A stretch of 64,000 bases of DNA, from positions 1,910,180 to 1,974,179 of the forward strand of contig NC_013204.1 of assembly GCF_000024265.1 (NCBI RefSeq), written 5' to 3'. The notes under the pieces were generated by a model. The model was given only the letters and a program-made list of their open reading frames with translations. It was not told where the DNA came from and did no database searches. The stretch is from Eggerthella lenta DSM 2243 (lineage in GTDB: Bacteria > Actinomycetota > Coriobacteriia > Coriobacteriales > Eggerthellaceae). How positions within the stretch are numbered: position 1 is the first letter of the stretch; the number at the start of each line of letters is the position of its first letter. A program made the translations under genes and the position numbers. Positions 42,643-52,091 of this stretch are shown in pieces.

Positions 42643-44448
42643 TCAGTCGTCCACCTTCAGGATGGCCATGAACGCCTCCTGCGGAACTTCCACGTTGCCG
42701 ATGTTCTTCATGCGCTTCTTGCCGGCCTTCTGCTTTTCCAGCAGCTTGCGCTTGCGGCTGATGTCGCCGCCGTAGCACTTCGCCAGCACGTCCTTGCGCT
42801 TCGCCTTCACCGTCTCGCGCGCCAGCACGCGCCCGCCGATGGCTGCCTGGATGGGCACCTCGAACATCTGGCGCGGAATGATCTCCTTGAGTTTCTCCGT
42901 CAGCACGCGTCCGCGATCGTACGCCTTGTCCTTGTGCACGATGAACGACAGCGCGTCGATGGGCTTGCCCGAAAGCAGTATGTCCAGCTTCACCAGCTTC
43001 GAGGGCTTGTAGTCGTCGAAGTCGTAGTCGAGCGAGGCGTAGCCCTTCGTGTTCGACTTAAGCTTATCGAAATAGTCCATGATAAGCTCCGACAACGGGA
43101 TCTCCCACAGCATCTCCACCGTCGTGGGAGACAGATAGTTCATGGTGACGAAGGTGCCGCGCCGTGCCGTGGTCAGCTCCATGACCGCGCCCACGTAGTC
43201 GGGCGGAATGAGGATCTTCGCCTTGAGATAGGGTTCCTCGATGCGATCGATCTCGCCGGGATCGGGCATCTCCTGGGGCGAGTGCAGCGAAATCATCTCG
43301 CCGCCCTGGCGGTACACGTGGTATTCCACGCTTGGCGCCGTTGCCAGAAGGTCGAGGTCGAACTCGCGCTCGAGGCGCTCCTTGATGACCTCCATGTGCA
43401 GCAGGCCTAAAAAGCCCACGCGGAAGCCGAAGCCCAGCGCGTGCGACTTCTCCGGCTCCCAAGCCAGCGCCGGGTCGTTGAGCGACAGCTTCTCGAGCGC
43501 CTCCTTCAGAGGCTCGTACTGGTCGCCGTCGAGGGGGAACAGGCCCGTGTACACCATGGGCTTGGCGTCGCGGTATCCCGGCAGCGGCTCATCCACGCCG
43601 CCGCGCACGGCGGTGATGGTATCGCCCACCTTCACCTGGCGCACGTCCTTCAGGCCGGTGACCAGGTAGCCCACCTCGCCCACCGACAGCTCCGGCAGCG
43701 GCGTCTCGGCCGGGCGGCGTGCTCCCACCTCTTCCACCAGCACCTCGGTACCGGTGGCCATCATGAGCACCCTGTCGCCCTTCTTCACGGCGCCGTCCAC
43801 CACGCGCACGAGCGCCACCACGCCGCGGTACGGATCGAAGTACGAATCGAAGATGAGCGCGCGCAAGGGGGCGTCGGCGTCCCCGACGGGCGCGGGAATG
43901 TTGTACACCACGGCCTCCAGCAGATCGTGCACGCCCTCGCCCGTTTTGCCGGACGCGAGCACCGCATCGTCGGCGGGGATGGCCAGGCCCTCCTCGATCT
44001 CCTCGCGCACGCGGTCGGGCTCGGCCGCGGGAAGGTCTATCTTGTTGATGAGCGGGATGATGTCGAGGTTCGCGTTCATGGCCATCATGGCGTTGGCCAC
44101 GGTCTGCGCCTCCACGCCCTGGGTGGCGTCCACCACGAGCACGGCGCCCTCGCACGCGGCGAGGCTTCGGCTCACCTCGTAGGTGAAGTCGACGTGGCCG
44201 GGCGTATCGATGAGGTTGAACTGGTAGGTCTGGCCGTCGTCGGCCGTGTAGTCCACGCGCACGGCCTGGCTTTTGATGGTGATGCCGCGCTCGCGCTCGA
44301 TGTCCATGCTGTCGAGCAGCTGGGCCTGCATGTCGCGGCTGGCCACCGTGCCCGTGAGCTCGAGGACGCGGTCGGACAGCGTCGACTTGCCATGGTCGAT
44401 GTGCGCGATGATGGAGAAGTTGCGGATGAAGTTCGGATCGGTGGTCAT
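42643..44448 (-). CDS. lepA: Elongation factor 4 (LepA)
   Basis: LepA is a translational GTPase that affects initiation and ribosome back-translocation. G1 is in HIDHGKST near residue 17-24, then [20 protein letters not shown] and the NKIDLPAA motif. Domains resembling EF-G II, III and V follow, and the LepA-specific C-terminal domain ends the 601-residue protein. It heads the lepA, small membrane protein, dusB, hemW run. Confidence 0.97.
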   Translation of the reverse strand: MTTDPNFIRNFSIIAHIDHGKSTLSDRVLELTGTVASRDMQAQLLDSMDIERERGITIKSQAVRVDYTADDGQTYQFNLIDTPGHVDFTYEVSRSLAACEGAVLVVDATQGVEAQTVANAMMAMNANLDIIPLINKIDLPAAEPDRVREEIEEGLAIPADDAVLASGKTGEGVHDLLEAVVYNIPAPVGDADAPLRALIFDSYFDPYRGVVALVRVVDGAVKKGDRVLMMATGTEVLVEEVGARRPAETPLPELSVGEVGYLVTGLKDVRQVKVGDTITAVRGGVDEPLPGYRDAKPMVYTGLFPLDGDQYEPLKEALEKLSLNDPALAWEPEKSHALGFGFRVGFLGLLHMEVIKERLEREFDLDLLATAPSVEYHVYRQGGEMISLHSPQEMPDPGEIDRIEEPYLKAKILIPPDYVGAVMELTTARRGTFVTMNYLSPTTVEMLWEIPLSELIMDYFDKLKSNTKGYASLDYDFDDYKPSKLVKLDILLSGKPIDALSFIVHKDKAYDRGRVLTEKLKEIIPRQMFEVPIQAAIGGRVLARETVKAKRKDVLAKCYGGDISRKRKLLEKQKAGKKRMKNIGNVEVPQEAFMAILKVDD

Positions 44449-44509
44449 AGCCTGTCTTTCAAATGACGCGCGCTCGCACGCATGCGGGCGCTTCGGGAAA
44501 ACGGAGCCT

Positions 44510-44515
44510 ATTCTA
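44510..44515 (-). promoter_or_regulatory. Possible -10 for lepA
   Basis: TAGAAT on the minus strand lies 62 bp upstream of the lepA ATG; the -35 region is not clear. The same TAGAAT hexamer is used at the spoVS and mihF promoters. Confidence 0.4.
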
Positions 44516-44548
44516 CCCTATTCGCGCGCTGCGGACAGGGTTCGCGCG

Positions 44549-44998
44549 CTACAGTTCCACGACAGCGGTCGCATCGCTCGCGGAATCGACGCGCACGAGC
44601 TTGGCGCGAGCCTTGTCGCCCTCGTCCAGACACAGCGCCCAGAGGCCGTCCTCCAGCTCCACGACCGCCTCTCCCCCGTCCAAGGCGACGGACGAATCGA
44701 TCACAGGCACGAAACCCGAGCCGTCCTCGGCAGTGAACACGGGTCGCGCGACGACGGCAACCGCGGCTCCCGATGTCTTGACCTGCACCCGCGACCCGCT
44801 CTCAACGGTTTCCGAGGGCACCGTCGCTCCTTCGTAGACGGGCTTCTCGTCGGAATGGCATGAGGAGCAGGCGACGTTCCGGTCGATCACCTGATGCTGG
44901 GACGCGCCGGAGCATCCTGCGAGGGTCACAGCGCCCATGAGGGGCAGCGCGGCGGCGGCCAGTACGCGGACGGGCAAGCGAAAGTCGCAACGGTGCAT
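44549..44998 (-). CDS. Lipoprotein with a single c-type haem motif
   Basis: The 149-residue protein has a basic start, a hydrophobic stretch and a lipobox-like LAGC at residue 29 or so, predicting a lipid anchor. A CSSCH motif follows about 22 residues later, the standard covalent haem c attachment site. The rest has no cysteines and is rich in Val, Ala, Glu. AAGGAG precedes the ATG at 44998. Such proteins pass electrons outside the membrane. It is unrelated in function to its neighbours lepA and rpsT. Haem attachment is likely but the electron partner is unknown. Confidence 0.75.
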   Translation of the reverse strand: MHRCDFRLPVRVLAAAALPLMGAVTLAGCSGASQHQVIDRNVACSSCHSDEKPVYEGATVPSETVESGSRVQVKTSGAAVAVVARPVFTAEDGSGFVPVIDSSVALDGGEAVVELEDGLWALCLDEGDKARAKLVRVDSASDATAVVEL

Positions 44999-45384
44999 GG
45001 AAGGCTCCTTTTCCCAGGTTGATGGAGAAACGTGCGCGATTTTGCATTTGTGCGTGAAAAAGCGCTCAACGTTTGCTATTCTATCGCATTGTGTATCCGG
45101 CAAATACGTTCGCGCGATGGTTTCATCGCCGATCTGCAGACGTGGCTGCGCTTCAAGATTCGTACGTGCCGGTGACCGATTGGTCCGCGAAACAGAGAAA
45201 TCCCGCCTGTTTCACCATGCATCGAGGCTGCCCGCCTGCGCGGGCGCGCCATGGTTCCCCCGAAGGGGATCGCATGCGAGGCTGTCGTCACCGTGCAGTT
45301 GCGACTCTCGAGATCGCCAAACGCTCCGCATCGCCGGAAACGCACGGTATCAGACAGGTTTTGCAAATTGGAGGAACATCACCC
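44999..45384. other. Divergent intergenic region between the haem lipoprotein and rpsT
   Basis: This 386-bp gap serves two divergent genes. A minus-strand TAGAAT at 45078-45083 may be the -10 of the lipoprotein gene. I see no convincing plus-strand promoter for rpsT and no open frame with coding character; the sequence could contain a long rpsT leader. Confidence 0.4.
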
Positions 45385-45888
45385 ATGGCGAACATCAAAA
45401 GCCAGAAGAAGCGCATCATCACCAACGAGAAGTCCCGCATGCGCAACCGCGCGGTCAAAAGCGAGCTCAAGACCGCGACCCGTCGCATGAAGGACGCCGT
45501 CGCCGCCGGCAACGGCGCCGAGGCCTACGCCGCCGCGTGCGCCGCGTGCCGCCTGATGGACAAGGCCGCCTCGAAGGGCGTCATCCACAAGAACCAGGCT
45601 GCGAACCGCAAGAGCGGCATCATGGCCCTGGCCAACACGGTTGCCACCGACGCCGATCGCGCCGCCTACGTGAAGCCGGCCAAGAAGGAGCAGAAGACCG
45701 GCTCCAAGAAGGCCGAGCGCAAGGCCGCCCGTCTCGCCGAGATGAAGGCCGCTTCCGAAGAGAAGGCCAAGCGCCGCGAGAAGCAGCTCAAGGAAGAGGC
45801 CGCCGCTCAGAAGCGCAAGGCCAAGGAAGCCGAAGAGGCCGCCAAGGCCGAGGCTGCCGAAGGCGCCGAGGAAGCTGCCGCCGAATAA
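45385..45888 (+). CDS. rpsT: 30S ribosomal protein S20 with a long C-terminal extension
   Basis: S20 binds the 5' domain of 16S rRNA. Residues 1-88 are the normal three-helix protein ([20 protein letters not shown] start, [11 protein letters not shown] end). About 80 further residues form an Ala/Lys/Glu-rich tail, likely a long charged coiled coil, ending in an acidic stretch. The frame and codon use stay uniform to the stop, so the tail is real coding sequence. GGAGG precedes the ATG at good spacing. It lies on the plus strand with its own terminator, opposite to its neighbours. Confidence 0.95.
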   Translation: MANIKSQKKRIITNEKSRMRNRAVKSELKTATRRMKDAVAAGNGAEAYAAACAACRLMDKAASKGVIHKNQAANRKSGIMALANTVATDADRAAYVKPAKKEQKTGSKKAERKAARLAEMKAASEEKAKRREKQLKEEAAAQKRKAKEAEEAAKAEAAEGAEEAAAE

Positions 45889-45938
45889 CGATCCATGCGC
45901 ATACGGCACTCGCCCTGCGATCCGTCCGCATATCAAGA

Positions 45939-45972
45939 GCGAAGGAGCCCCGGAAATCCGGGGCTCCTTCGC
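45939..45972. terminator. Terminator of rpsT
   Basis: A perfect 15-bp stem (45939-45953 with 45958-45972) with an AAAT loop lies 50 bp after the rpsT stop, followed by GTTAGAGG without a strong T-run. Confidence 0.65.
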
Positions 45973-45984
45973 GTTAGAGGGCTG

Positions 45985-46035
45985 TTATCCTGAGCGGAAA
46001 CCGCGGATTGTCCCCGCTGTCATCCCGAGCGAGCG
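45985..46035. repeat. Partial palindromic repeat units
   Basis: TTATCCTGAGCGG and GTCATCCCGAGCGAGCG resemble the left ends of the repeats at 17861 and 50359, without complete right ends. They lie between the rpsT terminator and holA. Confidence 0.5.
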
Positions 46036-46068
46036 TTCTGCTTGCATTTTTGACGACAACCTGAAACG

Positions 46069-47055
46069 CTAGCGCCTCGCCGTCACCGCCAGCACCCAGT
46101 CCAGGAAAGCGCTCCTGGGATCGGCGCCGCTCTTCATCGCGCGCTCGGTGTCACGCGAAGAGATGATGGCGCGCCGCAGTTCGGCGGCAGTGAAGCCGCG
46201 GGCCCAGTTGACATGGTTCTTCACGCGCCAGTCGGGCGCTTTGAGCGCCGCGGCCACGCCGCGGGGATTGCCGCGATCGGCCATCGAGCGCGCGCAGACA
46301 AGCTCGCGCAGACGCGTCGTGCACATGGCCAGCAGCGCGTGGGGCGACACGGAATCCATACGACCCAGGTACAGCAGGCACTTGCGCACGTCTCGCGCCG
46401 CAAAGGCGTCGACGAACTCCCAAGGCTTCACCTCGGCGGTGCGGCTGACCATGTCGACGATCTCGTGCTCGTTCACCGCGTCGGTGCCGCGATGCGCGAG
46501 CGCGATCTTTTTGAGCTCGCTGTCGAGATGCACCGTGTCCTCGCCGACGAGGTCGACGAGCTTGACGGCTGCGCCCTCGGTGAGCGTGACGCCGTGGGTC
46601 ACGGCCATCGAGCGCACCGTTCGGGGCAGCTCGTAGCGCTTGAGCGGTGCGCAATCGATAACCGCCGTCTTGCCGCAGGCGGCCACGGCCTTGTACAGGC
46701 GCGTGTTCTTCGCCAGCTTCTCGGCGACGAGCGCGAGCACCGTGGAGCCGTTCGGCGAACCGAGATAGCTCACGAGCTGTTCGGCATCGGCTTTCTTCAG
46801 CTTGTCGGCCGCGCGCACCTCCACGAGACGCACGGGGCTCGCGAACGGCACGGTGTTGCAGGCCGTGACGATGTCGCCGCCCTGCGCCGTCTCGCCGTCG
46901 AACTCGTCGGCGTTGAACGACAGATCGCCCATCGAGGACAGGCGCGCGCGTAGGCGCTTCATCACGGTGTCGCGCTTGAGCGCGTCCTCGCCTACGATAA
47001 GGTAGACGGGCAGCAGCGGAGCTTCTTGTTTCTTTTGAGTAGCCATGCCGTTCAT
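46069..47055 (-). CDS. holA: DNA polymerase III subunit delta
   Basis: The delta subunit opens the sliding clamp within the clamp loader. The 328-residue protein has the AAA-like N-terminal fold (PVYLIVGEDALKRD) without an intact P-loop, as expected, and the helical C-terminal collar domain. Two close starts are possible (47055 or 47046); neither has a good ribosome site, and comEC ends 2 bp upstream, so coupling is likely. The comEA-comEC-holA-rpsT order matches Bacillus. Confidence 0.9.
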   Translation of the reverse strand: MNGMATQKKQEAPLLPVYLIVGEDALKRDTVMKRLRARLSSMGDLSFNADEFDGETAQGGDIVTACNTVPFASPVRLVEVRAADKLKKADAEQLVSYLGSPNGSTVLALVAEKLAKNTRLYKAVAACGKTAVIDCAPLKRYELPRTVRSMAVTHGVTLTEGAAVKLVDLVGEDTVHLDSELKKIALAHRGTDAVNEHEIVDMVSRTAEVKPWEFVDAFAARDVRKCLLYLGRMDSVSPHALLAMCTTRLRELVCARSMADRGNPRGVAAALKAPDWRVKNHVNWARGFTAAELRRAIISSRDTERAMKSGADPRSAFLDWVLAVTARR

Positions 47056-47056
47056 T

Positions 47057-49411
47057 CTAACGCAGGGTATCCACCTCGATCCGGTCGGCGGTCAATTTGC
47101 ACGAAACATCTCCCTGCTCGTCGGTGCGGAAGACGCGTGCGCCCGCGGCCTCGAGCCGATCGAGCGTGTCCTGCGCCGGATGGCCGTAGCGGTTGCGCGC
47201 CCCTGCGCTGACCAACGCGATGCGAGGAGAAAGGACGGCGGCCTCCTCGTCGTCGAGGGCGTTCTTGGATCCGTGATGGCCCACCTTGTAGAGGTCGACG
47301 GAGTCCACAAGCCCTTCGTCGATGAGCGCGCGCAGCTGGTCGCGCTCGGCGTCTCCCGTGAAAAGCGCACGCCACTCGGATGCGCCGTCGCCGTCGATGT
47401 CCGCATCGGCGACAAGGCACAGGCTGTCGGCGTTGCCCCCTTCGTCGGAGAACCGCTCGGGCCACACTGTCTGCAAGTCGAAGGAGCCCACCTGAAGCGC
47501 ATCTCCCTGCCGAAGCCCGACGACTCCCCCGTCGCCCGCGAGCTTGCGCGCGTCGGCGACGAGCGAGACGCACGCTTCGCAGCCGCACGAGAGCGCGTCC
47601 TGGGCGACGAGCACGCGTCGCACGTCCACGACGCCCGCAAGCGAGGCGAGCGATCCTTTATGGTCGTCGTCGCCGTGGGTGATCACCACCGCGTCGAGGC
47701 GGTACGCTCCATGCCGTGCGAGCGCCTCGCGCAGCATCCTGTCCTGGTTGCCGGTGTCGATCAGGACGGCCGTCCCCCGGCTCCGCACCAGGAACGCGTC
47801 GCCCTGCCCCACGTCCAGCATGACGATCTCGTCGCCCGAAAGGCGCGGGGCGACGACGACCGTCCCGATCATGACGCACGCCGCCGCCGCGACCAGACCG
47901 AACGCGCGACGACGGCTCGGACGCGGCCACGCCAGCCACAGCGCCGCCGCGCATGCCGCCGACGCCAGAAGCGCCCCGGCGAGGGGCACGCTCGCAGGCA
48001 GGCTCGCGTAGGGGACGCTCGCGAGCGCGCGCACGACGGCAGTGAGGGCGCCTGTGCCCATCGACGCGAATCCGATCAACGCCGGCGCGACGGCAGGAAC
48101 GGCCAAGGATGCCAGCACCGCCGCGAACCCGCCGGCGCAGACTACGGGAAACAGCGGCGCGGCCGCTACGTTGGCCAGCGGCGCCACAACCGGCACCTGC
48201 GAGAACAGCGATGCGGCGAGCGGCGCGGCCGCAAGGCTCGAAGCGGCGGTAAGCGAGAGCGCCTCGCGCGCCAGGCGCGGAGCGCGCTGGAAGCACTGCG
48301 CGATCCACGCCTGGAAAAGCCCTGCGAACAGTACGATGCCGAGCGTCGAGAGCGCCGACAGCGCGAACGAGACCGCCAGCGCCGTGCGCGGATCGAGCGC
48401 GATGCAGCCGATCATGCATACGGCCAGCGCGCTGAGCGCCGCCGGCCGCCGCCGCGCCGTGAACGCGAACATGCCGGCGAACGCCATGACGGCCGCGCGC
48501 ACGGCCGACGAGGGCGCGGCCGCCAGCACGAGGAAGCCCAGCAGAAACGACGCCTGCAGGACGGCTCCGGCGCGCCGGGGAACGCGCAGCGCACGCAAGA
48601 GCGCGGCTGCGCAGCCGGCGACGATGGACAGGTGCGCCCCCGACACCGCCACGAGATGCGCAAGCCCGCTGGTCTGGTAGGCGGCGTACGCGTCACCTAC
48701 CTCGAGGGCGCCGCGCCATCCGCACACGAGCGCGGCGAGCACCGCGGCCCCGTCGTCGGTCCCCTCGTCGGCGATCAGGTCGATCGCGCGATTGCGAAGC
48801 CCTGTCAAGATACCGAGGGCGTCGGCACGCTCGCAGCTCACGACTCGGCGCGCCGTGCCTTCGAGCACCGCGCCCTGCCGCCAGCAGTATGCCGCCGACG
48901 ACCCGCCCGGCGCGGAGAGCGTCGCGTCGGCCTCCAGCACGTCGCCGTAACGCGGAGGGTCCTCGCCTTCCTCGAACCTAAGCCGCACCGTAACGGCTCC
49001 GATGTCGGGAAGGTTCGCGCGCGCGAAGCACGTTGCGCCATAAGGGCCCTGCGAACCGTCGGCTGCGACTTCGAATCGCCAGCGTCCCGAAAGGCCGTCG
49101 CCTTGCAGCTGCGCCTCGTGCTGCGCGGCCGCGCACCCGCCTGCGAGCGCGATGCCGAGCGCGGCTCCCAGCAGCGCGGCCCACGCGATCGGCACCGGCA
49201 GCCGCCATAGCGCGAAAGCGCATGCGACGCTCGCGACGATGCCGGCCGCGCCGACGGCGAGGCATGCGCCGGCATCCCAGGATCCGGATGCGGCCAGCAC
49301 CGCCGCGCACGATGCCCACAGCGAAAGCGCGCAGGCCAGCACAGGCGGCAGCGCCGGGCGCGGAGGAAGCGCGACCGGTTTGCCCCGCGCAGCGCCCCTC
49401 ATCCCACGCAT
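47057..49411 (-). CDS. comEC: Competence protein ComEC/Rec2, DNA uptake channel
   Basis: ComEC forms the inner-membrane channel for incoming single-stranded DNA. The 784-residue protein has N-terminal membrane helices and a DUF4131 region, the Competence domain with SGLAHLVAVSGAHLSI and many helices (about 210-500), and a metallo-beta-lactamase-like domain (about 510-784) with ITHGDDDHKGS and KVGHHGSKNA. The start overlaps the comEA stop by 13 bp. All domains are complete, so a functional uptake channel is plausible. Confidence 0.94.
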   Translation of the reverse strand: MRGMRGAARGKPVALPPRPALPPVLACALSLWASCAAVLAASGSWDAGACLAVGAAGIVASVACAFALWRLPVPIAWAALLGAALGIALAGGCAAAQHEAQLQGDGLSGRWRFEVAADGSQGPYGATCFARANLPDIGAVTVRLRFEEGEDPPRYGDVLEADATLSAPGGSSAAYCWRQGAVLEGTARRVVSCERADALGILTGLRNRAIDLIADEGTDDGAAVLAALVCGWRGALEVGDAYAAYQTSGLAHLVAVSGAHLSIVAGCAAALLRALRVPRRAGAVLQASFLLGFLVLAAAPSSAVRAAVMAFAGMFAFTARRRPAALSALAVCMIGCIALDPRTALAVSFALSALSTLGIVLFAGLFQAWIAQCFQRAPRLAREALSLTAASSLAAAPLAASLFSQVPVVAPLANVAAAPLFPVVCAGGFAAVLASLAVPAVAPALIGFASMGTGALTAVVRALASVPYASLPASVPLAGALLASAACAAALWLAWPRPSRRRAFGLVAAAACVMIGTVVVAPRLSGDEIVMLDVGQGDAFLVRSRGTAVLIDTGNQDRMLREALARHGAYRLDAVVITHGDDDHKGSLASLAGVVDVRRVLVAQDALSCGCEACVSLVADARKLAGDGGVVGLRQGDALQVGSFDLQTVWPERFSDEGGNADSLCLVADADIDGDGASEWRALFTGDAERDQLRALIDEGLVDSVDLYKVGHHGSKNALDDEEAAVLSPRIALVSAGARNRYGHPAQDTLDRLEAAGARVFRTDEQGDVSCKLTADRIEVDTLR

Positions 49412-50079
49412 ACGAGATCGGCCAGATCGGCGAACTTCTTGTCCCCGATGCCGGACACGCGCTTGAGATCCTCCACCGTGCGGAAGGGGCCGTTCGCCTC
49501 ACGGTCGGCCACGATCTTCTCCGCCGTGGACGGCCCCACGCCAGGCAGCGCATCGAGCTCGGCCGCCGTCGCCCGATTGAGGTCGATCTTGCCGCCCGTC
49601 GGCGAAGCAGCCGCCCTGGAGCCCGCATCGCCGCCGTCCACGGCCGCGCCCGGCTCCAAGACAGCCTCCTCCTGCGACGGCACGACGATCTGCTCGCCGT
49701 CCGCGAGCACGCGTGCCAGGTTGAGCGCGTCGCGGGCGGCTCCGTCGGCGAACCCTCCGGCCGCGTCCACCGCGTCCTGCACCCGCGCGCCCTCCGCCAG
49801 CTCTCGCACCCCCGGTTCGACCACGGCGCCTCCCACGTGCACGAAGACGGTTCGCGCCTCCACGGAAGCGGCGCCGTCCTCGTCGGTACCGTCGGAAGTC
49901 GCCGCGCCGTCGTCGCGAGAGAGCGAGAAGCCGTCCGACGTTCCGGCCTTGACCAGCGCTCCTCCCGCCGCGATGAGCACGATGGCCGCGAGCGCCGTCA
50001 CGCCCACGAGCACCGGCAGGCGCACGCCGGTCAGGTGCGCCTTCGCCCGCCACGACTCCGCCCGCTCTGCAAACCCCAT
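49399..50079 (-). CDS. comEA: Competence protein ComEA, DNA receptor
   Basis: ComEA binds double-stranded DNA outside the membrane and hands it to ComEC. The 226-residue protein has a membrane segment at about 22-42, an acidic linker, an SLBB domain (FVHVGGAVVEPGVREL) and a C-terminal helix-hairpin-helix pair (INLNRA-like IDLNRATAAELDALPGVG). GAGGGGG precedes the ATG at 50079; the earlier in-frame codons fall in repeat DNA. It is coupled to comEC. Confidence 0.93.
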   Translation of the reverse strand: MGFAERAESWRAKAHLTGVRLPVLVGVTALAAIVLIAAGGALVKAGTSDGFSLSRDDGAATSDGTDEDGAASVEARTVFVHVGGAVVEPGVRELAEGARVQDAVDAAGGFADGAARDALNLARVLADGEQIVVPSQEEAVLEPGAAVDGGDAGSRAAASPTGGKIDLNRATAAELDALPGVGPSTAEKIVADREANGPFRTVEDLKRVSGIGDKKFADLADLVCVG

Positions 50080-50125
50080 GCCGCCCCCTCGCCCGTCGCC
50101 GATTCCTCTCCTTCCATGATAGCGA

Positions 50126-50285
50126 CTCCGACTCACGCGCCGATGGCGCAGATCCAGCGAAACGCGCCGCGTTTTCCAGCGCACCTTCCACGCGTTTCCA
50201 ACGCCGATTCCACGCGCCGTCGATGCCGATCCAGCGCGGTTTCCACCTGCCGCGCCAACGAATCCCACGCGCATATCACGCGCGA
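50126..50285. repeat. Degenerate short-repeat array, copy 2
   Basis: About 160 bp upstream of comEA consist of irregular units built on TTTCCAACGCC, TTCCACGCG and ATCCAGCGCG. The beginning (CTCACG, CCGATGGCGC, ATCCAGCG) matches the array at 8640. There is no open frame with coding character on either strand. Confidence 0.55.
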
Positions 50286-50332
50286 GGAGTACCCCGCTTC
50301 TCGTCAGCTCGAATACAAGCTGCGCTGGGCCC

Positions 50333-50580
50333 GTCATCCTGATCGGGGCACCGCAGGTCGTCATCCTGAGCAGAGCGCGCAGCGCGGAGTCGAAGGATCC
50401 CGTGCGGTGCCAGCCGCGGCGCTTCCAGCTGATGCCGCACGGGATCCTTCGACTCCGCGCTGCGCGGGGCCTCCCTGGGCTCGCTTCGCGTGCTCGGGAG
50501 TTCGACAGTCCGCTGGACTGTCGAATGCTCGCGCTCGCTCAGGATGACAGGGCGAGAGCTGCGTTCGCTCGGGACGACGA
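50333..50580. repeat. Composite palindromic repeat, copy 2, with an inserted palindrome
   Basis: The unit GTCATCCTGAGCAGAGCGC to GAGTCGAAGGATCC is followed by an inverted unit starting GGATCCTTCGACTCCGCGC. The inverted unit is split by a 25-bp palindrome at 50501-50525 (core ACAGTCC, GGACTGT) before its CGCTCAGGATGAC end. A third partial unit precedes them. The order and linker (GTGCCAGCCG) match the element at 17861. Confidence 0.85.
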
Positions 50581-50593
50581 AACGGGGCAAGAG

Positions 50594-50634
50594 AAAGCGG
50601 CGCCCCCGAGGTATTTCCCGGGGACGCCGCTTTT
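50594..50634. terminator. Terminator after thiI
   Basis: AAAGCGGCG and CGCCGCTTTT frame a long GC-rich stem with CCCCG/CGGGG, 25 bp past the thiI stop. On the minus strand it is followed by TTTCTCTT. It could also work on the plus strand (TTTT). Confidence 0.7.
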
Positions 50635-50658
50635 GCGAGCTTCTGCAACCGGCCGCGC

Positions 50659-51876
50659 TCAGGAAGCGCGTTTCTTCTTCGGCTTGTAGGCGGGGCAGGC
50701 GTAGTCGCGAACCTCTGCGGCGTCGGCGATCTCGGGTACCCAGCGCTCGATGGGCAGCGCGGCCTCGGCTTCCAACACCACGGGCAGCTTCGCATGCGTC
50801 TCCGGACTGCGCGGCATGAACAGCGTGCAGCAGTCGGGCGCATCCTGCGACGAGATCTCGAACGAGCCCAAACGCTCGGCTTCGGCGATGATCTCCAGCT
50901 TGTCGGTGCCGATGAGCGGACGAAAGACGGGCAGGTCAACCGCCGCGTCAGTGCAGCGGATGTTGTCGAGCGTCTGCGAGGCAACCTGACCCAGGCTCTC
51001 TCCCGTCACCAGCGCTCCCGCGCGCTCGCGGCGTGCGATCTCCTCAGCCACCTTGAACATGAGACGACGGTACATGATGACGCGCAGCTCGGGCGGCACG
51101 GTCAGCGCGATCTCGCGCTGGTAGTCGCCGAACGGCACCGCGTACACGCGAGCGATGCAGCCCGTGCGCTCCAGCACCTGCGCGATGTCGTCCACGAGGT
51201 ACTCGCTGGCATCGGATGTTTGAGGTCGTCCGGAGAAGTGCACGCCTATGCACACCGCGCCGCGCCGCGCGAGCTTCCACGTCGCCACCGGCGAGTCGAT
51301 GCCCGACGACAGCAGGCTCACGACCAGGCCCGAACTGCCCACCGGCAGCCCTCCCACGCCCGGCAGCGAGCGCGCGTACACGTACGCCGCGTTCTGCACC
51401 ACCTCGACGCCCACCGTAACGTCGGGCTTCTTCATCTTAACGGACTTCTCGGGGTGCGCGGCGCACAGCGCCGAGCCGATGATCTGGTTCATGTCCATCG
51501 AACCCGTGGCGAAATCGGTGTGGTTGCGCCGCGCCGCCACCTTGAACGTGTCGAACTCGCCCGCCTCGGCCATCGCCGCGAGCGCCGCCTCCGTCATCTC
51601 GTCGAGGTCGCGCTCGCACTTGAAACCGCACGACACGCGCGCTACGCCCGGCACCTTGCCGATGACGTCGGCCGCCTCCTTCGCGGTGGTCCAATCGGTG
51701 CCCTCACGCAAGAACACGCACAAACGGCCCGCGATGCGATGGATAACGACCACGGGGAAAGGCTTCAGCAGCGCTTCGAGGTTCTTGAGCAACCTCATCT
51801 CGAACGTCGATCGATTGTGCCCCTTGAGCCCGATCTCGTGGTAATGGACCAAGCAGATGCGTTGGAATTCAGTCAT
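50659..51876 (-). CDS. thiI: tRNA sulfurtransferase ThiI
   Basis: ThiI activates U8 of tRNA for 4-thiouridine formation and can supply sulphur for thiamine synthesis. The 405-residue protein has a ferredoxin-like start (RICLVHYHEIGLKGHNR), a THUMP domain, and a PP-loop ATPase with SSGIDSPVATW. There is no C-terminal rhodanese domain, as in other Gram-positive ThiI. AAGGA precedes the ATG at 51876. It lies downstream of rpoZ, separated by a structured 215-bp gap. Confidence 0.93.
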   Translation of the reverse strand: MTEFQRICLVHYHEIGLKGHNRSTFEMRLLKNLEALLKPFPVVVIHRIAGRLCVFLREGTDWTTAKEAADVIGKVPGVARVSCGFKCERDLDEMTEAALAAMAEAGEFDTFKVAARRNHTDFATGSMDMNQIIGSALCAAHPEKSVKMKKPDVTVGVEVVQNAAYVYARSLPGVGGLPVGSSGLVVSLLSSGIDSPVATWKLARRGAVCIGVHFSGRPQTSDASEYLVDDIAQVLERTGCIARVYAVPFGDYQREIALTVPPELRVIMYRRLMFKVAEEIARRERAGALVTGESLGQVASQTLDNIRCTDAAVDLPVFRPLIGTDKLEIIAEAERLGSFEISSQDAPDCCTLFMPRSPETHAKLPVVLEAEAALPIERWVPEIADAAEVRDYACPAYKPKKKRAS

Positions 51877-51924
51877 GGATATCCTTCGATGCAGAGAGAT
51901 CGCGCGTAGCGCGAAACGAACACG

Positions 51925-52050
51925 CAGGTTGGCGCAGCACGTCAGCGAGAAGCCCCGAGGCGCCTTGCAATGCCGCGAAAGCCCGAGGAAGCGTACTTCC
52001 GTACGCGACGAGGGCTTGGAGCGGCAAGGCGCGGTGCCTCGGGGCTTCGC
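51925..52050. repeat. Large structured intergenic element
   Basis: Outer arms at 51949-51968 and 52024-52048 pair along GAAGCCCCGAGGC and GCCTTGC with a 5-nt bulge. Inside are AAGCCC/GGGCTT and a GCGTAC/GTACGC hairpin with a TTCC loop. The first 34 bp resemble 31160-31193. It lies between rpoZ and thiI, with no open frame; it may be a repeat element or a structured leader of thiI. Confidence 0.55.
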
Positions 52051-52062
52051 AGCGTCGAGCAG

Positions 52063-52087
52063 TTCCGTCGGCCGTAGGCCGACGGAA
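52063..52087 (-). terminator. Hairpin after rpoZ
   Basis: A perfect 11-bp stem (TTCCGTCGGCC with GGCCGACGGAA) and 3-nt loop starts 5 bp after the rpoZ stop. No T-run follows. Confidence 0.55.
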
Positions 52088-52091
52088 TCTC

